From Bigelowiella natans CCMP2755 (taxonomy: Eukaryota; Cercozoa; Chlorarachniophyceae): a stretch of DNA of 64,000 nt. The notes under the pieces are model-generated. The model was not told the origin of the DNA, did not search any database, and saw only the letters and a program-made list of their open reading frames with translations. Position numbers and translations under genes: made by a program. Of the stretch, positions 1 to 11,822 are shown one piece after another (the stretch's first letter is position 1; every line of letters begins with the position of its first letter). The DNA is taken from assembly GCA_000320545.1 (NCBI GenBank), contig ADNK01002208.1:1-64000 (forward strand), written 5' to 3'.

Positions 1-72
1 TCTCCTATCGAAATCCATCGTCCGCTACACCCCATGTACACCCCCTTCATTTGATTGATGTTGATTCTCGCA

Positions 73-155
<83 letters not shown>

Positions 156-594
156 TGGTACATGATATCTTCGCTCGCCAGATGCATAATTCATTTTTTT
201 TGCTTCGCTCTGTAAATGATAGCGATGCTGTAGTGATGTTGAATGCTACAGAGAAGGATTAGCAGTACGAACGCGCCTACATATACATATGCCACACTAC
301 ACTGTCCGGTGTGTCATGCACGCGCAGTTGTCACACTTGGCTCAGTACGATGTGGTTTAAATTTGGATTTACTTCATATGGAATGGAATTTTGAATGAAG
401 CGTCGTGATGTATTCATATTCTTTGAGCACTCTTTATCCGTCTACGTGCGCTCGAGTTAAAAATAATACGATGTACTATGTGTATGTGTGTTCGCGTGCA
501 ACGTGACTTTATGTGCGAGTCAGGCTGTTTTGTGCCCATTCGAGTTGAACTAAAGGATGAAGTACATTCCTCCGCACTCGGCACGCTTGTTATC
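1..594. repeat. Gene-free stretch with compound (AC)n-(AT)n microsatellite
   Basis: No coding exon is supported here. A CA run at about 76-107 passes directly into an AT run at about 117-153. The rest is unique sequence downstream of the VPS35L stop codon, so it probably holds that gene's 3' UTR. Confidence 0.7.
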
Positions 595-3500
595 TTATTT
601 TGCCTTCAACTGAGCGATGACATCTTGATACCACGTGCCCTTCATCTTCTCCACGTTCTGGACAGTTCTTTCCGCATACTTTGCGCTCACTCCTGAGCTC
701 TTCGCAAGGCGATATAGCTTCACCACCAGCGTGGCACTGTGCTTGTTCATCGTCATGGTAGAGAGGAGGATGTTGACTAAATCCAACGCAAGCTCGCCCT
801 GCGCAGCCTTGGCGCTCCTATCTTTCTCCTTGCCCTCGACGATGCCGTGCAGCTGGTTTAGCGTTTGCGTGAGGAGGGTGCCGGTGAAGTGGGAAAGCGA
901 TTTCTCATATACGTCATTCGAGCCGAAGAGGGTGTCATTAGAGTCCACCTTGGTGACATGGTAAGGGAAGGATCTCTGTGCGAACGCAGCGAATAAGTGC
1001 ACGAGGCCGAGGTAGAGCTTGCACTTCCCCACGCACGGCTTCTCCCAGGGCTTGTACTTCTGCACTGCATTCAGAAGGCCCTTCACGAGATGGAACGGGC
1101 CGTTTTTAGGGTGTCCGGGGAATATGAGGAGGAAGGAGGCGAGGTTGAGAACGTAAGGAAGCATTTCCGGCTCTGTCCTAGTCTTTGTCTTGCGGTCAGC
1201 CCTCTCGTCGATGTCGTATTCAGGGACCTCTGGAATCAGGGAGACGGCGCTTTTGAGGAAGGCCTCGCCCTGCGAGACCATGTTGTTGACGAGAGCTACT
1301 TGCGCGCACTGCAGGTACAGCCGCAGCTTAAGGAACGCTCCGTCCAGAGAGGGAATGGTGATGTGAGAATAAGCCAGGCATGCTTTCACGAAGGCGCTGG
1401 TCTTGCGGTTGTGCTTCCCGCTCATGAAGCGATACGCCTTGACGACGAGCAGGCACACTCGCACCACGAGCTCAAATGTCACCATGTCTAACTGCGTGAA
1501 GGCGCGACGGCAATCCACGAAGAAGTTGAGCTGGCGCTCAAGATCCCTTCCGTAGTCCACATGGCGAATGACGTCCACGATGAGCTGTGACACCTGCTTC
1601 CTTTCATCCCCGTAGGTCAGCTCGTCAATGCTGTCGTGGATGTTGCGCGCCAGGTCGAAAAGGGTGTGGATGATGACCGGGTCGGCAGTGGACTTTTGCA
1701 GGTTGACAAACTTTGAAAGGAGTGCTTTGGAGACCTTCACCTTATCCTGCTTCGACAGGAAGTCTACGATTGGAAGAAAGTTGGCCATTGCGACAATCTT
1801 GAATAAGTCCTTGGAGTTGTGGATGATCTTCTGTACCATGCCTTCCAGGTAGTGGTGCAGCTGCTCGAATGGGACTTCCTTGTTCTTCTTCACGTGCTTT
1901 ATCACGTCTTTCAGGAAGATGTTCAACTCCCTCTCTGAGAAGTTCTGCGCAATGTACTCGACGAACACTTGGGACACCTCTAGGTACAACTTGATGTCTT
2001 GCACCTTCGTTGCAGTCTTCCAAATCTCGTTCAACAGGGACAGCCTGATGTTTGCTGGAGGGGGGGTCTTGCACAATGAAACCCCCAGAGCACGGTAGAG
2101 TCGGGCTTTTGGCACCAAGTTATCCTTTGAGCTTTTGATCAAAGAAGTCAACATCGAGGCGTGCTTCGACACGAGGCTGGATTTGAAGGACGACAAAATG
2201 TGCACCAGTACCACGGAAGAATCGCAGAACTCTCGGTACTGCTGCAACAGTGTGAAAAACGTTTTTTCGCTTCCTTCCCTCCCCACGATCTGAATGACCC
2301 ATTCAAGGGCCGGCGCCAGAAGGTCGATGTATTCTTCGATGCCTATATTTCCATTTGCTACAGCTTGGATGTCCTTCCATTCCCTTTCCTTGTAGTACTT
2401 GAAGCAAAACATGAAATCGTTCAAAGTGTCAGCAGTGGGGTCGGTCAGTTGTTGTCCGGGAGATGCGAGCAGGTACCTTTCGCAGCTGATCAGTTTTGTG
2501 GCTAAATACGCCTTGGCGTAAGTCGCGCAGAGGGGATCCCCTATCCCACGAATGGATTTCGCGATTCGCATTAAAGTCTCCAGCATCAAGTTGTCAGTAA
2601 GAAATCGATTGCACTCCAACAGCGCAAGCTCGATGTAAAGTCTGGGGACGAGCTCACGAATGCACACTGTCTTGAAGAACCAGTTTCGACATGTGTGCTT
2701 GGCAGTGGAGTGAATTTCACCCGATCGGAAGTCGTTCGCCAAGATGTGTGAAGACGTGGTCGATGCTTCGTCGTTTTCCATGGCCACCTTCACTGCTTCT
2801 TCTGATTTTTTCTTGATTCTTACGAACACCAGCTCGCCAAAGGTGGTGAGGATCGACGTTAGGAGAACATACATCGAGGGGTAGAACCTAGGTACGGACG
2901 TATCTCCGAGCAACTTTGCGCATTGAATGGCAATGCGAAGAGACAGTACCCTTTCCCCTTTACTCCATGCTCTCTTCAGATCGTCGTGCTGCTTTTCGAT
3001 GTGTTTTATGTATTCTCCCTGGGTCATCATGCTGCTCCCTTTACCTCCACGGTGAGCCTCCTTCAGCTCTGCGAGTCGCTTGTTAATCTTATTTTCCTCT
3101 GCATTTCCACCATCACCCGCAAGACTTGATGACGACTCTTCCAGAAAATTAGCCCGAACAGCGATCCTCTTGTTGGTTGTGTACTTCTTCAGAATGCGCT
3201 CGCTCTTCACCTTCCACGGTTCAAAGTCGGCATGCACCGGACTTTTACCTGTTAACTTGCTTGTGCTTGAAGGATTATTGGATGATGAAGGCGTTGCTGA
3301 TGCTGGTGCAGCATTTGCGGAAGAAGCCATCATGGAAAGAGGGTCAACATCAGTAGCGGACATTGCCATAAGCCGTAACGGATCATCGATGACTTCCTGC
3401 TGGGCTTTCTCTATCGCCCTTTTTCGTTTCTCCTCAGCTTGCAACTTGGCTTTCGCCTGGGCCTTTGCTTCTGCAGATGCTGTTGCATCCGCCTGGATTT

Positions 3501-3888
3501 TGGCATTCGCTTCCTCCACACGAAGTTGCTGTGCCTAGAATCACAGTTCGGCAATTTGAGATTCTGTTGTTGAACTCACGAAACTTAGAAGCACAAATGC
3601 ACATGCTGCTACCACGAGATTGTAGTTGACAAGCAGAGGATGCAAGCGGGTAGCTTCGAGTGCTTTCTCCACCTCACTTCTCTCCCTTTCGTAGTCGCGC
3701 TCCAAAGGTATCCTGCAGGGTAAAATCATGGCATCTTCATCCTCACACATATTAATAAACTCATTCTTCCACTCACTTCCAGCGTTTCTCTCCCTGTTTC
3801 TCTCGCTATTATTCTTATAATGATCCATTATATATTCTATGCTGTTCCCTCCACTAATCCGCACTTACCACTTCGCGTCCGTCCCCAT
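595..3888 (-). CDS. VPS35L: VPS35L (Retriever subunit, C16orf62 family)
   Basis: This is the large subunit of Retriever, the VPS26C-VPS29-VPS35L complex that works with the CCC complex to recycle cargo from endosomes. The long exon 595-3528 aligns through its whole length with VPS35L as I know it: the N-terminal DPLSMM and FEPWK motifs, then IQCAKLLGDTSV, RELVPRLYIE, the RKTSAFV region and VDSNDTLFG. That exon is open upstream without an ATG, so two 5' exons are added. They are 3580-3712 and 3869-3888, which starts ATG-GGG-ACG; phases join and the model gives 1028 aa. The spliced N-terminus (WIPLERDYERER) resembles that of animal VPS35L. The donor of the second exon is ambiguous: GTGAGT at 3579 keeps a hydrophobic stretch, while GTAGCA at 3612 removes it. 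The gene is divergent from the ankyrin/EF-hand gene. Family call is very secure; the exact N-terminus is moderate. Confidence 0.93.
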
Positions 3889-4146
3889 GATTTCAATCGC
3901 GTGCTCCCCGAGTGCGTTGGGTGTGGGCTGTGGCAAACTAAATGATTATTGCTCATGAAATACTTGTCTCGTGCCTCAAAACAAGGGCATTTTGAACGAA
4001 GATAGATCAGAGATATGCTCCTCCAGAATAGCGGGGAGATTGCTTTGCTCCCGATAGTACCAGGGAAAATTGAAGATACAGGCGATTTTCCAGTAAATTT
4101 GTTTCTAACACCGTGCAAGTATAATATCTTTCTGTAAATACCTCAA
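3889..4146. promoter_or_regulatory. Shared divergent 5' region of VPS35L and the ankyrin/EF-hand gene
   Basis: Only 258 bp separate the two start codons, which face away from each other, so both promoters must lie here or overlap the genes. I see no clear TATA box or other recognisable element. A TAA lies in frame 12 nt upstream of the ATG at 4147, which fixes that start. Confidence 0.4.
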
Positions 4147-5703
4147 ATGTCCATGTCGAATAAGGAGGTGGGGAAGCCCCCGAAGAGTCCCTTGGCCCAT
4201 GCGATTCGAAATGGAATGGCACAACGGGCTAAAGATCTTCTCACCAGCAAGGACAAACATTTCACCTATTGGAAACGAGAGATGGTTTCGCAAAGGATAC
4301 TCTCGATTACAGAAAAAGATGAGAACGGCCTAACTATGATGGGTGTCTACGCAGCGTTCGGGCACCTAATGAAGAAAAATATTCTTGGCTTACTGCAGAG
4401 AGCGGGGGGGAAAGTGAACGAACCATGTGGCCCGGGAGGCAATAGACCCCTTCACTATGCCAACAGCCCAGGCATTGTTCGCCAGCTACTAGAGGAAAAA
4501 GCTGACCCTACCATCGTAAATGATAAAAATATGTCGCCGTTGATGCTATACCACGACCCAACGTGGCCGCCAAAGGGCATTGCAGACCCTCTCCAGAACG
4601 ATGGAGCGCAGGCCCAGATTATTTTAGAGGATCTTAACTTTAAGAAAGAGCAGCTGAACCTCAAGGACAATTTAGGTCGTACTTGTCTACATATTGCTAC
4701 CTCTGCTCTGCTCAATCCTGGTCCTCCTCCCGACAGCGAATGGCCCTGGTCCAAATTATATCACACGAATGTGTGGTTTCTGTACTTCCAAATCAAGAAC
4801 CTTCTGCAAGCAGGAGCGGACGCCAGTTTGGTGAATAAGGATGGCGATACGGCTTTTGACGTTTTCAAAAAGCGAGAGATGAAGAATTGTCGCTCACTAA
4901 ACCAGAAAAGTAGCTTGGTTGACGGTCTATTGGACATATTGGACCCAACACAACAGCTCGTTCAAAACACATATCAGTTACTAGAGAAACTTCGCCATGG
5001 TAAGTCTATTGATCGGATTATCCTCGCTTACGCCTTCGAAGAAAAGTATGCGACGAGGATATTCTTTCGAGATGACCTCGCCACAAACCTATTTGCGAGA
5101 CTAGATTTGGATAACTCTGGTTTCATTGAAGAAAACGAATTTCTCGCTGGCTTCAAAAATACTACAAAGGGTAAAAAGATATTCTCTGCGATCGACAGTA
5201 ATGACGATGGGATAGTTGGACTGACGGAGTTTAAAGAGTACCTACAGGAAAAGGGGGAGGATGTGTCTGACAAGAACTTCCAAAAAGGTGTTGGGAAGAT
5301 GGAGAAAGTGGCGGAGAAAGCTAAAAAAATATCAGCAAGGAGGGACATCATTGTTTCGATCTTCCGAATACTCGATATTGACCGGTCTGGGGAAATTGAC
5401 CGTGAGGAAGTGCTGAAGGGAGTGCAGACAAGCTCAGCCCAGAAAAAGGTGCTAAAGTTGTTCGATGCCATTAACGTATCTACAAGTGGGGCGGTGACAT
5501 TGAGAGAGTTCACGGACTACATTTTGAAGAAGACTGCCAAATTTTCCCAGAAGAAGTTCAAGCAGAAGATGAAGTCGCTAATGGCTAAAATCTCGTCACC
5601 AGGCAATGCGAGACGCATTCCCTCAGGGGATTGGCGCGACAATCCAGGGACAGAATTCTTCAAGAATGCAAATTTGCTCACCGAACCAAAGCCTGGCCCA
5701 TGA
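4147..5703 (+). CDS. Ankyrin-repeat and EF-hand protein
   Basis: This is a single-exon gene of 518 aa. The first half carries ankyrin-like units: RPLHYAN followed by IVRQLLEEKADP, GRTCLHIA, and IKNLLQAGADAS followed by DGDTAFD. The second half carries EF-hands with canonical 12-residue loops at about residues 320-331 (DLDNSGFIEENE), 350-361 (DSNDDGIVGLTE) and 410-421 (DIDRSGEIDREE). A fourth loop near 443-454 begins with Asn and is degenerate. The protein is probably a cytosolic calcium-responsive adaptor. No enzyme domain, signal peptide or TM segment is seen. An in-frame stop just upstream makes the ATG at 4147 (or the Met two codons later) the start. It is divergent from VPS35L and convergent with PSMG2. 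Domain calls are secure; the function is inferred. Confidence 0.9.
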   Translation: MSMSNKEVGKPPKSPLAHAIRNGMAQRAKDLLTSKDKHFTYWKREMVSQRILSITEKDENGLTMMGVYAAFGHLMKKNILGLLQRAGGKVNEPCGPGGNRPLHYANSPGIVRQLLEEKADPTIVNDKNMSPLMLYHDPTWPPKGIADPLQNDGAQAQIILEDLNFKKEQLNLKDNLGRTCLHIATSALLNPGPPPDSEWPWSKLYHTNVWFLYFQIKNLLQAGADASLVNKDGDTAFDVFKKREMKNCRSLNQKSSLVDGLLDILDPTQQLVQNTYQLLEKLRHGKSIDRIILAYAFEEKYATRIFFRDDLATNLFARLDLDNSGFIEENEFLAGFKNTTKGKKIFSAIDSNDDGIVGLTEFKEYLQEKGEDVSDKNFQKGVGKMEKVAEKAKKISARRDIIVSIFRILDIDRSGEIDREEVLKGVQTSSAQKKVLKLFDAINVSTSGAVTLREFTDYILKKTAKFSQKKFKQKMKSLMAKISSPGNARRIPSGDWRDNPGTEFFKNANLLTEPKPGP

Positions 5704-6502
5704 TGTTGTCCACCTCTTATTTGTTGGCAGTTCGCAATGTTTCACACCGAATGATGTGCGCTGCTGTTTGCTTCATCGGACGTGACCGACCATTCTAGTA
5801 CGGTAGCGATGAATGTGACTATTTACTAGGCTTTGGAATTTGTATTTCCAACAATTATTGTGCGCAGTAGTATAACATTACTATATTACGAAATACACAT
5901 TGCTGTACAAGTAGTTTTCCTAACAAAACTATAAAACAATTGACACAGTCGTATGTACTGCACACATATTGCATGTGTGTGTGAACATTTAACATGCTTG
6001 TGACAGCTTGACGTGCACATCATCATGTACGTATTGTCAGATGTCTTATAGTCTATAAACATTTTACTCGTTTTGCATTGCAATTGCAAAGTCTAGAAGT
6101 GTGTGATGGCGTCGGTTGCCATAATGCATAGCTGCCCGAAATGCGACCGTTAGACGAGTCAAGATGACGCACTGCGCGGCGCCGTGAGGGTCGGCATGCA
6201 TCATAGATACAAGCCGCGCAGCACGAATCACATTCATGTATACATGTGTGTCTTAGGTCTTACTGCTGATCCTAGAAATTGAGGCCTTATCATATAATCG
6301 ATATTTCATAACGAAGTAAAATAAGTGTCGTACACGTGCCCTGCTTGCAATCTTGCAATACCGGAAGACATCCATGCTACATTCATAATCATCGCCACAT
6401 TCGCGCGGCCTTACTTTGGGGACGAGCGTGTGCGTGCAAGCAAACAATATATATGAAATTTCCTAACATTCTTCTTTTGAAAGTTAACATTTTCGTCTGT
6501 TT
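5704..6502. other. Convergent 3'-3' spacer, palindrome-rich
   Basis: No exon is recognised between the ankyrin/EF-hand stop and the PSMG2 stop. The middle part (about 5960-6240) contains many short palindromic words such as TGCATG, GCATGC and GCGCGGCGCC. The same texture recurs in the other 3' spacers of this window. Confidence 0.6.
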
Positions 6503-7812
6503 CTAAGTATAAATCCGCCTATCAGGCTCAGGTCCGTAGACATGCTCATAAGCAAATGGAATCCGAAAGATCTTAGGGGGGTCCAGTAGCAGTTTAGGAG
6601 CGTTTTCGTCGCCCATAGATTTTAGCAACTTACTTAGCACTATGGCCATTTGTTTTCCATCTGCTAAATTATCTCCTTCATTTACCTGTGCCTTGAAAAC
6701 ATTTTTAATAAAAAACTTAGTTCTCGAAAATGGGAATGCAAATAGAATAAATCCAATACCAAAATTGCCAGAAAAGGAATCTTCGAACGTCCACATTGCT
6801 TTATAAGCTCCTTTGTGATTCCAGTTCCATATGCAAGCATTTCTTTCACTTACAAGGATAGATAATACATCGTTAAAGAACTTCAAAGATTATATCACAA
6901 GAAAATTACCCGTTGGGGGAGGCGGATGTTGCCTTCCATTTCCCTGTATATGGTCCTGCTGCTGCGTAGGACCGGGTTTTTTTCCATCAGTTGTTGCTGT
7001 GGAGTCCTTGGATGATTGATCCAACGCAGCACTACATGTAACAAAGTTGTCAGATTTCGAATAGTTGTAATAGCTTGCAGATAATACCTCTTGACGTCTA
7101 TCTTCATCTCGCCCACTATATCGAGAACTTTCTTTTCAATGTTGGCATATGTGCACCAGAACTTTTGCTTTTGGCTATTCTCATTTACGTATGCAAGACT
7201 ACTAGATGCTAAAACCACTCCGGCAAATTCCTCTTTCGTAGCCCTTTGTAATGATAAAACCACCTCAGTTAAGGAAGTATCTCACATGAATGAATATACG
7301 ACCATTTTAAGAGACTCTGTACAAATGCTGCAGCACCTAGTAATGGGATTTATATTAGAGTGTGGATCAAAAATGTCATACTGGTTGACTACCTCCTTTA
7401 ACGAGCGGAGACCGTCTTTGCATAAGTACTAGCTTACGCTTCTGGCACCGATGAAACTCGACGGGAAGTGCAATCCTTCCCTTCACGCGCTTTAGTTTCG
7501 TTGCCAATGGGTCGTTGCAGATAACACTTACCACATGTGGGCTATGCCAATAGCCAATCTGTTTTCATGTAGTGATAAAGTCAGATAGTTCAGTGCGTTG
7601 CACGCGCCCTTCGCAACCTTCTTCATTTTGCTCGTAGAAAGAAGCAGGTCCATGGCTATCTGACCGACGTTTCCCACAGACACTGCAGGCTGGGACGTAC
7701 ATAAAAGAGACTTATAATGGAAATTTAGGGGGCAACAATCTCTTACCACAACGAGGAGGTATCCTTTGTGGCTATACTGAGCACCATCCTTCGTACAAGG
7801 AACGAAAGCCAT
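6503..7812 (-). CDS. PSMG2: Proteasome assembly chaperone 2 (PAC2)
   Basis: PAC2 pairs with PSMG1 to guide assembly of the proteasome alpha ring. Eight exons join in phase to 296 aa: 7747-7812, 7618-7689, 7393-7558, 7300-7336, 7088-7243, 6910-7031, 6760-6848 and 6503-6685. Family signatures are the start MAFVPC, the block PAVSVGNVGQIAMDLL, then KIGYW, the strand KLVLMQRRSPLVKG, the segment EFAGVVLASSS and the C-terminal GTGITKEL helix followed by EGDN. Introns are only 56-74 nt. The acceptor at 6849/6850 could instead be 6 nt further downstream, also in frame. Residues between the EEFAGVV exon and GTGITKEL form a Gln/Pro-rich loop typical of an unstructured insert. The start is the first ATG of the open frame. 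Its 5' end faces the cathepsin C gene. Confidence 0.9.
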
Positions 7813-8365
7813 CGCGCTAGGTGTTGGTAATTGAGCGGCTGAAGAGCAATGTTCGAATAGCAAAAATTCGATATTCTTCCTCCGTTCCTTTCATTCCGGT
7901 TTCTCAGATATCCATCATGTTCTTGGGCAGCGACATCAATATCCGCAGCTTTTAAGCTTAGAAATGGGGTACCATTTATCTTTCAGCTTTGAGTACAAGG
8001 CCTACGACAATATTGTTCCCTAAATTTATATACAAAATATCCTGGATTAATTCAATAATTGGCTTATTATTTTTTCTTTATTTTTTTGTCGCTAAAATAC
8101 CAAATCATCCTGCAGCTGGCCGTTACGTGCTATTTCGACTGGAATTAAGGAAATTCTTGGTAAGAGACATACCAATGTTCTCAAAAAAGAGCGCCAAATG
8201 GTTACGGCGTGCGTGATGTCGGAATGAGCAAAACATATGTGGAACCTTATTTATTTTAGTACTGCGTCAACAATTTTGACCTAATTTACTAAGAAAGACG
8301 GAAGGCGACCGTAGCCTCAGAAGTGGAGAAGACACTTTGAGTGGGGTGGACCAACTCAAGCAACA
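7813..8365. other. Divergent 5' region of PSMG2 and cathepsin C
   Basis: 553 bp lie between the two start codons. A short open frame at 7989-8216 contains a hydrophobic stretch, but it has no splice partner or family resemblance, so I do not call it a gene. No promoter motif is recognisable by eye. Confidence 0.4.
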
Positions 8366-10746
8366 ATGATAACAAAACTGTCCCTAGTTCTCCTCCCTCT
8401 TCTAGCCTATGCCGATTTGCCCATCCATTGTATATATGAACAAGTGTTTGGCAGATGGAGGCTAGAATTCACAGAAGCTACTGAACAAAGGCAGATGTGC
8501 GGTTACAATTCGCCAGATACCAACGCCCATCATTTCCTTTCTTACAAATATGACTTCAAGGCTAAATATTCCACCGTCTTTGAAGTATCCCCGCCTCATC
8601 TTCTTCAAGAGAAGACTGAAATCGATAGTTTGGGATATAAGGGAGATATGAAGTGGACCATGGTCTATGATGAGGGGATCCACTTCCATGTCAATGATAA
8701 AGCTGGCGAGAAGAACGCATTTGCCTTCTTCCAGTATAAGCCAAAATTCCACAGTGTACAAAGTGACAAACCCTCAAAGTACGTTTCTTACTGTGATCGG
8801 GTAAGTGGAAGTACAGATTCTCATTTTATACAACATTTTATTAAGGTGGCATTTATTTGATTTCGACTTAGACTCGGGTTGGATGGTACCACACGAAAAA
8901 GGATGATAAGTTGCTTTACGGGTGCTTTAGAGCTTACCGTATTGCTGGATTAGATGGACCAAAACCATCTCGCGAAAATCAATTATCCATGCAGGTATGT
9001 ATTTTCATTGGAAATCAGTAGCAGCATCGTTGTCGCTGATAGAATGAATTTTAACTTTCAGCCCGAACAAAATGTCGTGTCCGCGGATTCCCTTGTTGAC
9101 ATTCGAGAATCACCTAATGGAAAATTTCATTTCAATCTCTCCTTTATTGACGAGGTAAAAGAGTGTATAAAATTAAATGATAATATTACTTGGAGCTAAG
9201 AGGGAATCATATTCTAGGTAAATGCTGATCCTCAATCTTCCTGGAAAGCTTACGCTCATGACCACCTCCATGACAAAATTTCCCTTTTAGAAGCATATCA
9301 AATGCTAGGGGTATCGTCGTATATGAAGCCCAGTCAAAAGTGGGATAGACGAACATATGAGAAGCGAGTTTCGTTAATGGAAAATGATGCAACGGTATTT
9401 CTATTATTTTTTCATGGTTAATTTCTATGCTCAGTATTTGTATTTCATTTAGATTTCCTTGGTTCAATCCGACGCTCCTGCAAAGGAACTTCCAAAGAAT
9501 TTCGACTGGCGAGAAAAAGTGGAAGACATCAGAGCTTTTGACCAAGGCTCGTGTGGATCTTGCTACGCCGTATCATCTACAATGATGAGCACAATCAGGC
9601 ATTCAATTGCGGTAAACCATATTTCCGAATGAATCCTAGCACTTCCGATAGAGGTTTAATTAATGCTTGCAACAGATGTCCAAGAAGGAAGGAAGATTCA
9701 TGGAACTTCGGTCTGGAGCGAAGCTCTCGATCACTTCTGAAGAAAGCCTTGCACCACAAGATGTTCTCAACTGCTCCCCTGCAAACCAGGGATGTAAGGG
9801 GGGCTACCCATTCCTCGTAGGATGGCATGCATACAGGCACGGAATGACCAGCAAAATGGAAGGTGCGATTTCGCATAGATTTATTCATTAGCATGGATGA
9901 GACTAGGTTGAAGTCGATGGTTGGTCGCCACTTCTGATTTACTTCACTGTGTCCTCAGAGGAGTATCTCGGGGTAGATTTGGAAAATTCTTGCAAAGCTG
10001 ATGCTAAACGTGTGAAAGCCACCGGATACTACTACATTGGAGGACACTACGGCGCAGGTAGGGAGTGAATTTCGCATACGCATAGACTCAAAATACTGTC
10101 ATGTAGAGCAACACTCATTAGAAATATTACGGATACCTATTGCAATTTCTTTACCATCTGTCTATCTTCTCGTACTTCTCTCTATTGGTCTGTGAGGGAG
10201 GGTGGCAAATAAAGTGTCATGCAATACAATGAAGGGCTTACCGTGATCACGCCATTGTTCAGGTAATGAACAGGCTTTGATGGAGGACATATATGAGAAA
10301 GGCCCAGCAACAGTAGGAATCGATGCTCCTTCTTCTCTCTTCTTGTACAGATCAGGAATCTTCAATTGCCATAAAACAAAGCATGAGGGCACTAACATGA
10401 AGGACCTTCATCCTTGGGAAGCTACTAATCATGCTGTGTTGGTGTACGGATGGGGAGAAACGCAAAGCGGAGATAAATATTGGATTCTCAAAAATTCTTG
10501 GGGGTGAGTGGGATCTCCACGTTACATTAAATATCAACTTTTGTGGCAGAAGTTTGAAACACTAAGATTGATTTTTGTGCATAATTTACCGAATAGTAAC
10601 TGGAAATGTTTTTGATCAAATGTGGCGTTTTGACACTATTCTTTCCCAGGGCAAGTTGGGGCGAAAAGGGTTTCTTCAAGATTCCTCGCGACGGCAAGGA
10701 TCAGTGTGCAATTACAAGCATGCCTGTTGGAATTTCATATGATTAA
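8366..10746 (+). CDS. Cathepsin C / dipeptidyl peptidase 1
   Basis: This is a lysosomal or secreted papain-family peptidase that removes dipeptides from N-termini. Nine exons join in phase to 536 aa: 8366-8800, 8872-8994, 9062-9154, 9218-9394, 9453-9611, 9676-9862, 9959-10057, 10263-10503 and 10650-10746. Residues 1-16 form a signal peptide (MITKLSLVLLPLLAYA). They are followed by the exclusion domain that defines cathepsin C (FGRWRLEF, then FAFFQYKP). The peptidase domain has DQGSCGSCYA with the oxyanion Gln at 307 and catalytic Cys at 313, the GCKGGYP motif, NHAVLVYGWG with His 481, and KNSWG with Asn 502. All catalytic residues are intact, so the enzyme is probably active. Length is similar to the animal enzyme with an extended propeptide. 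Family assignment is secure. Confidence 0.94.
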
Positions 10747-11822
10747 TGCATTGCATAGTAGTACGTTTATCGAGGAACACCAGTCTGTTCCCATTAGAAC
10801 AAAATGAGCTCATTTAAGTTAGTGGTGCGTGCCGTGCAGATGCAGAGAAAAACACAGGAAGCACTGGAGCAGTCCAACAACACTGCTTGACTGCCAATGC
10901 ATGATTATATCATGCCAAAATTGCTTCGATTTGCACAGCTTTGCATACACCCCATCGCTCCACACATCGCTTCCATCTGCTAGCCGCATGTCAGCACAGA
11001 TCAGTCGCACAGCAGTTGCACGTACATCGTTGAATCGCTTCCCACATTGCAATTGAGGGACATGTCGAGGGCAAAGAGGGACAGCATATGACAAAAACAC
11101 ACTTTTATTTTTCATTTACATGCATGATGCACACGTTTTGCTTTTATTCATTTGAGTCTACAATGCATGACAGGCTGCTTGCATGTGCACATCTCCCTAT
11201 CTCTAGTATCTAGCTAATAGCTTTCCTGCACCAGTGCAAGCATCCCCCGTGTACGTGCTGTGCATGCAAAGCATGATGTGACGTGGTGAGCACAACCAGA
11301 CAACACAGAAATAACATCTATAGCAGACTATGTAGACATGATGCACCAAGCAGTGTTGCTTCATCGCGAGAGTGTGTTGAAATGATGTGGCGTTCGATCA
11401 CACACCACGTGCACTGTCACAGCATCGCCATCATTATTAGCGGTACGTCTTTGCAAAAATTTTGCAAATTTTGTCATCACTGTCATCACATTATCGTATG
11501 CACATCTAATTAACGTACAGCACATCTAGACATCATCTCTGCTCACATCCGTCTCATTCACAACATATGATTATATGATTGGGAAGCACAGACGCAATGC
11601 AACATGATGGACATGCAGTGTCTATTATCAACCATCAGTGCCACGCAACGCACGTAGTTTCAAGGCGAACGCACGCAAAATGATGCAGGTCGAGTCGAGC
11701 TGCACACATGCACGTTTCAGGTTTTCACGTGCAGGGTTCATTTTGGTTGCTGATTATTAATGTTTACAGTTACAAAGTCAGCCTAATTTTTATCACAGTT
11801 AGTACTTCGCTAAATACGAATT
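10747..11822. other. Convergent 3'-3' spacer, palindrome-rich, with a TIR-like relic
   Basis: About 1.1 kb without a supported exon between cathepsin C and the next gene. The sequence is dense in TGCATG, GCATGC, TGCACA and CATGCA words. At 11544-11556 it contains CACATCCGTCTCA, which matches the terminus of the inverted-repeat element found intact at 42.6-42.9 kb. Confidence 0.55.
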
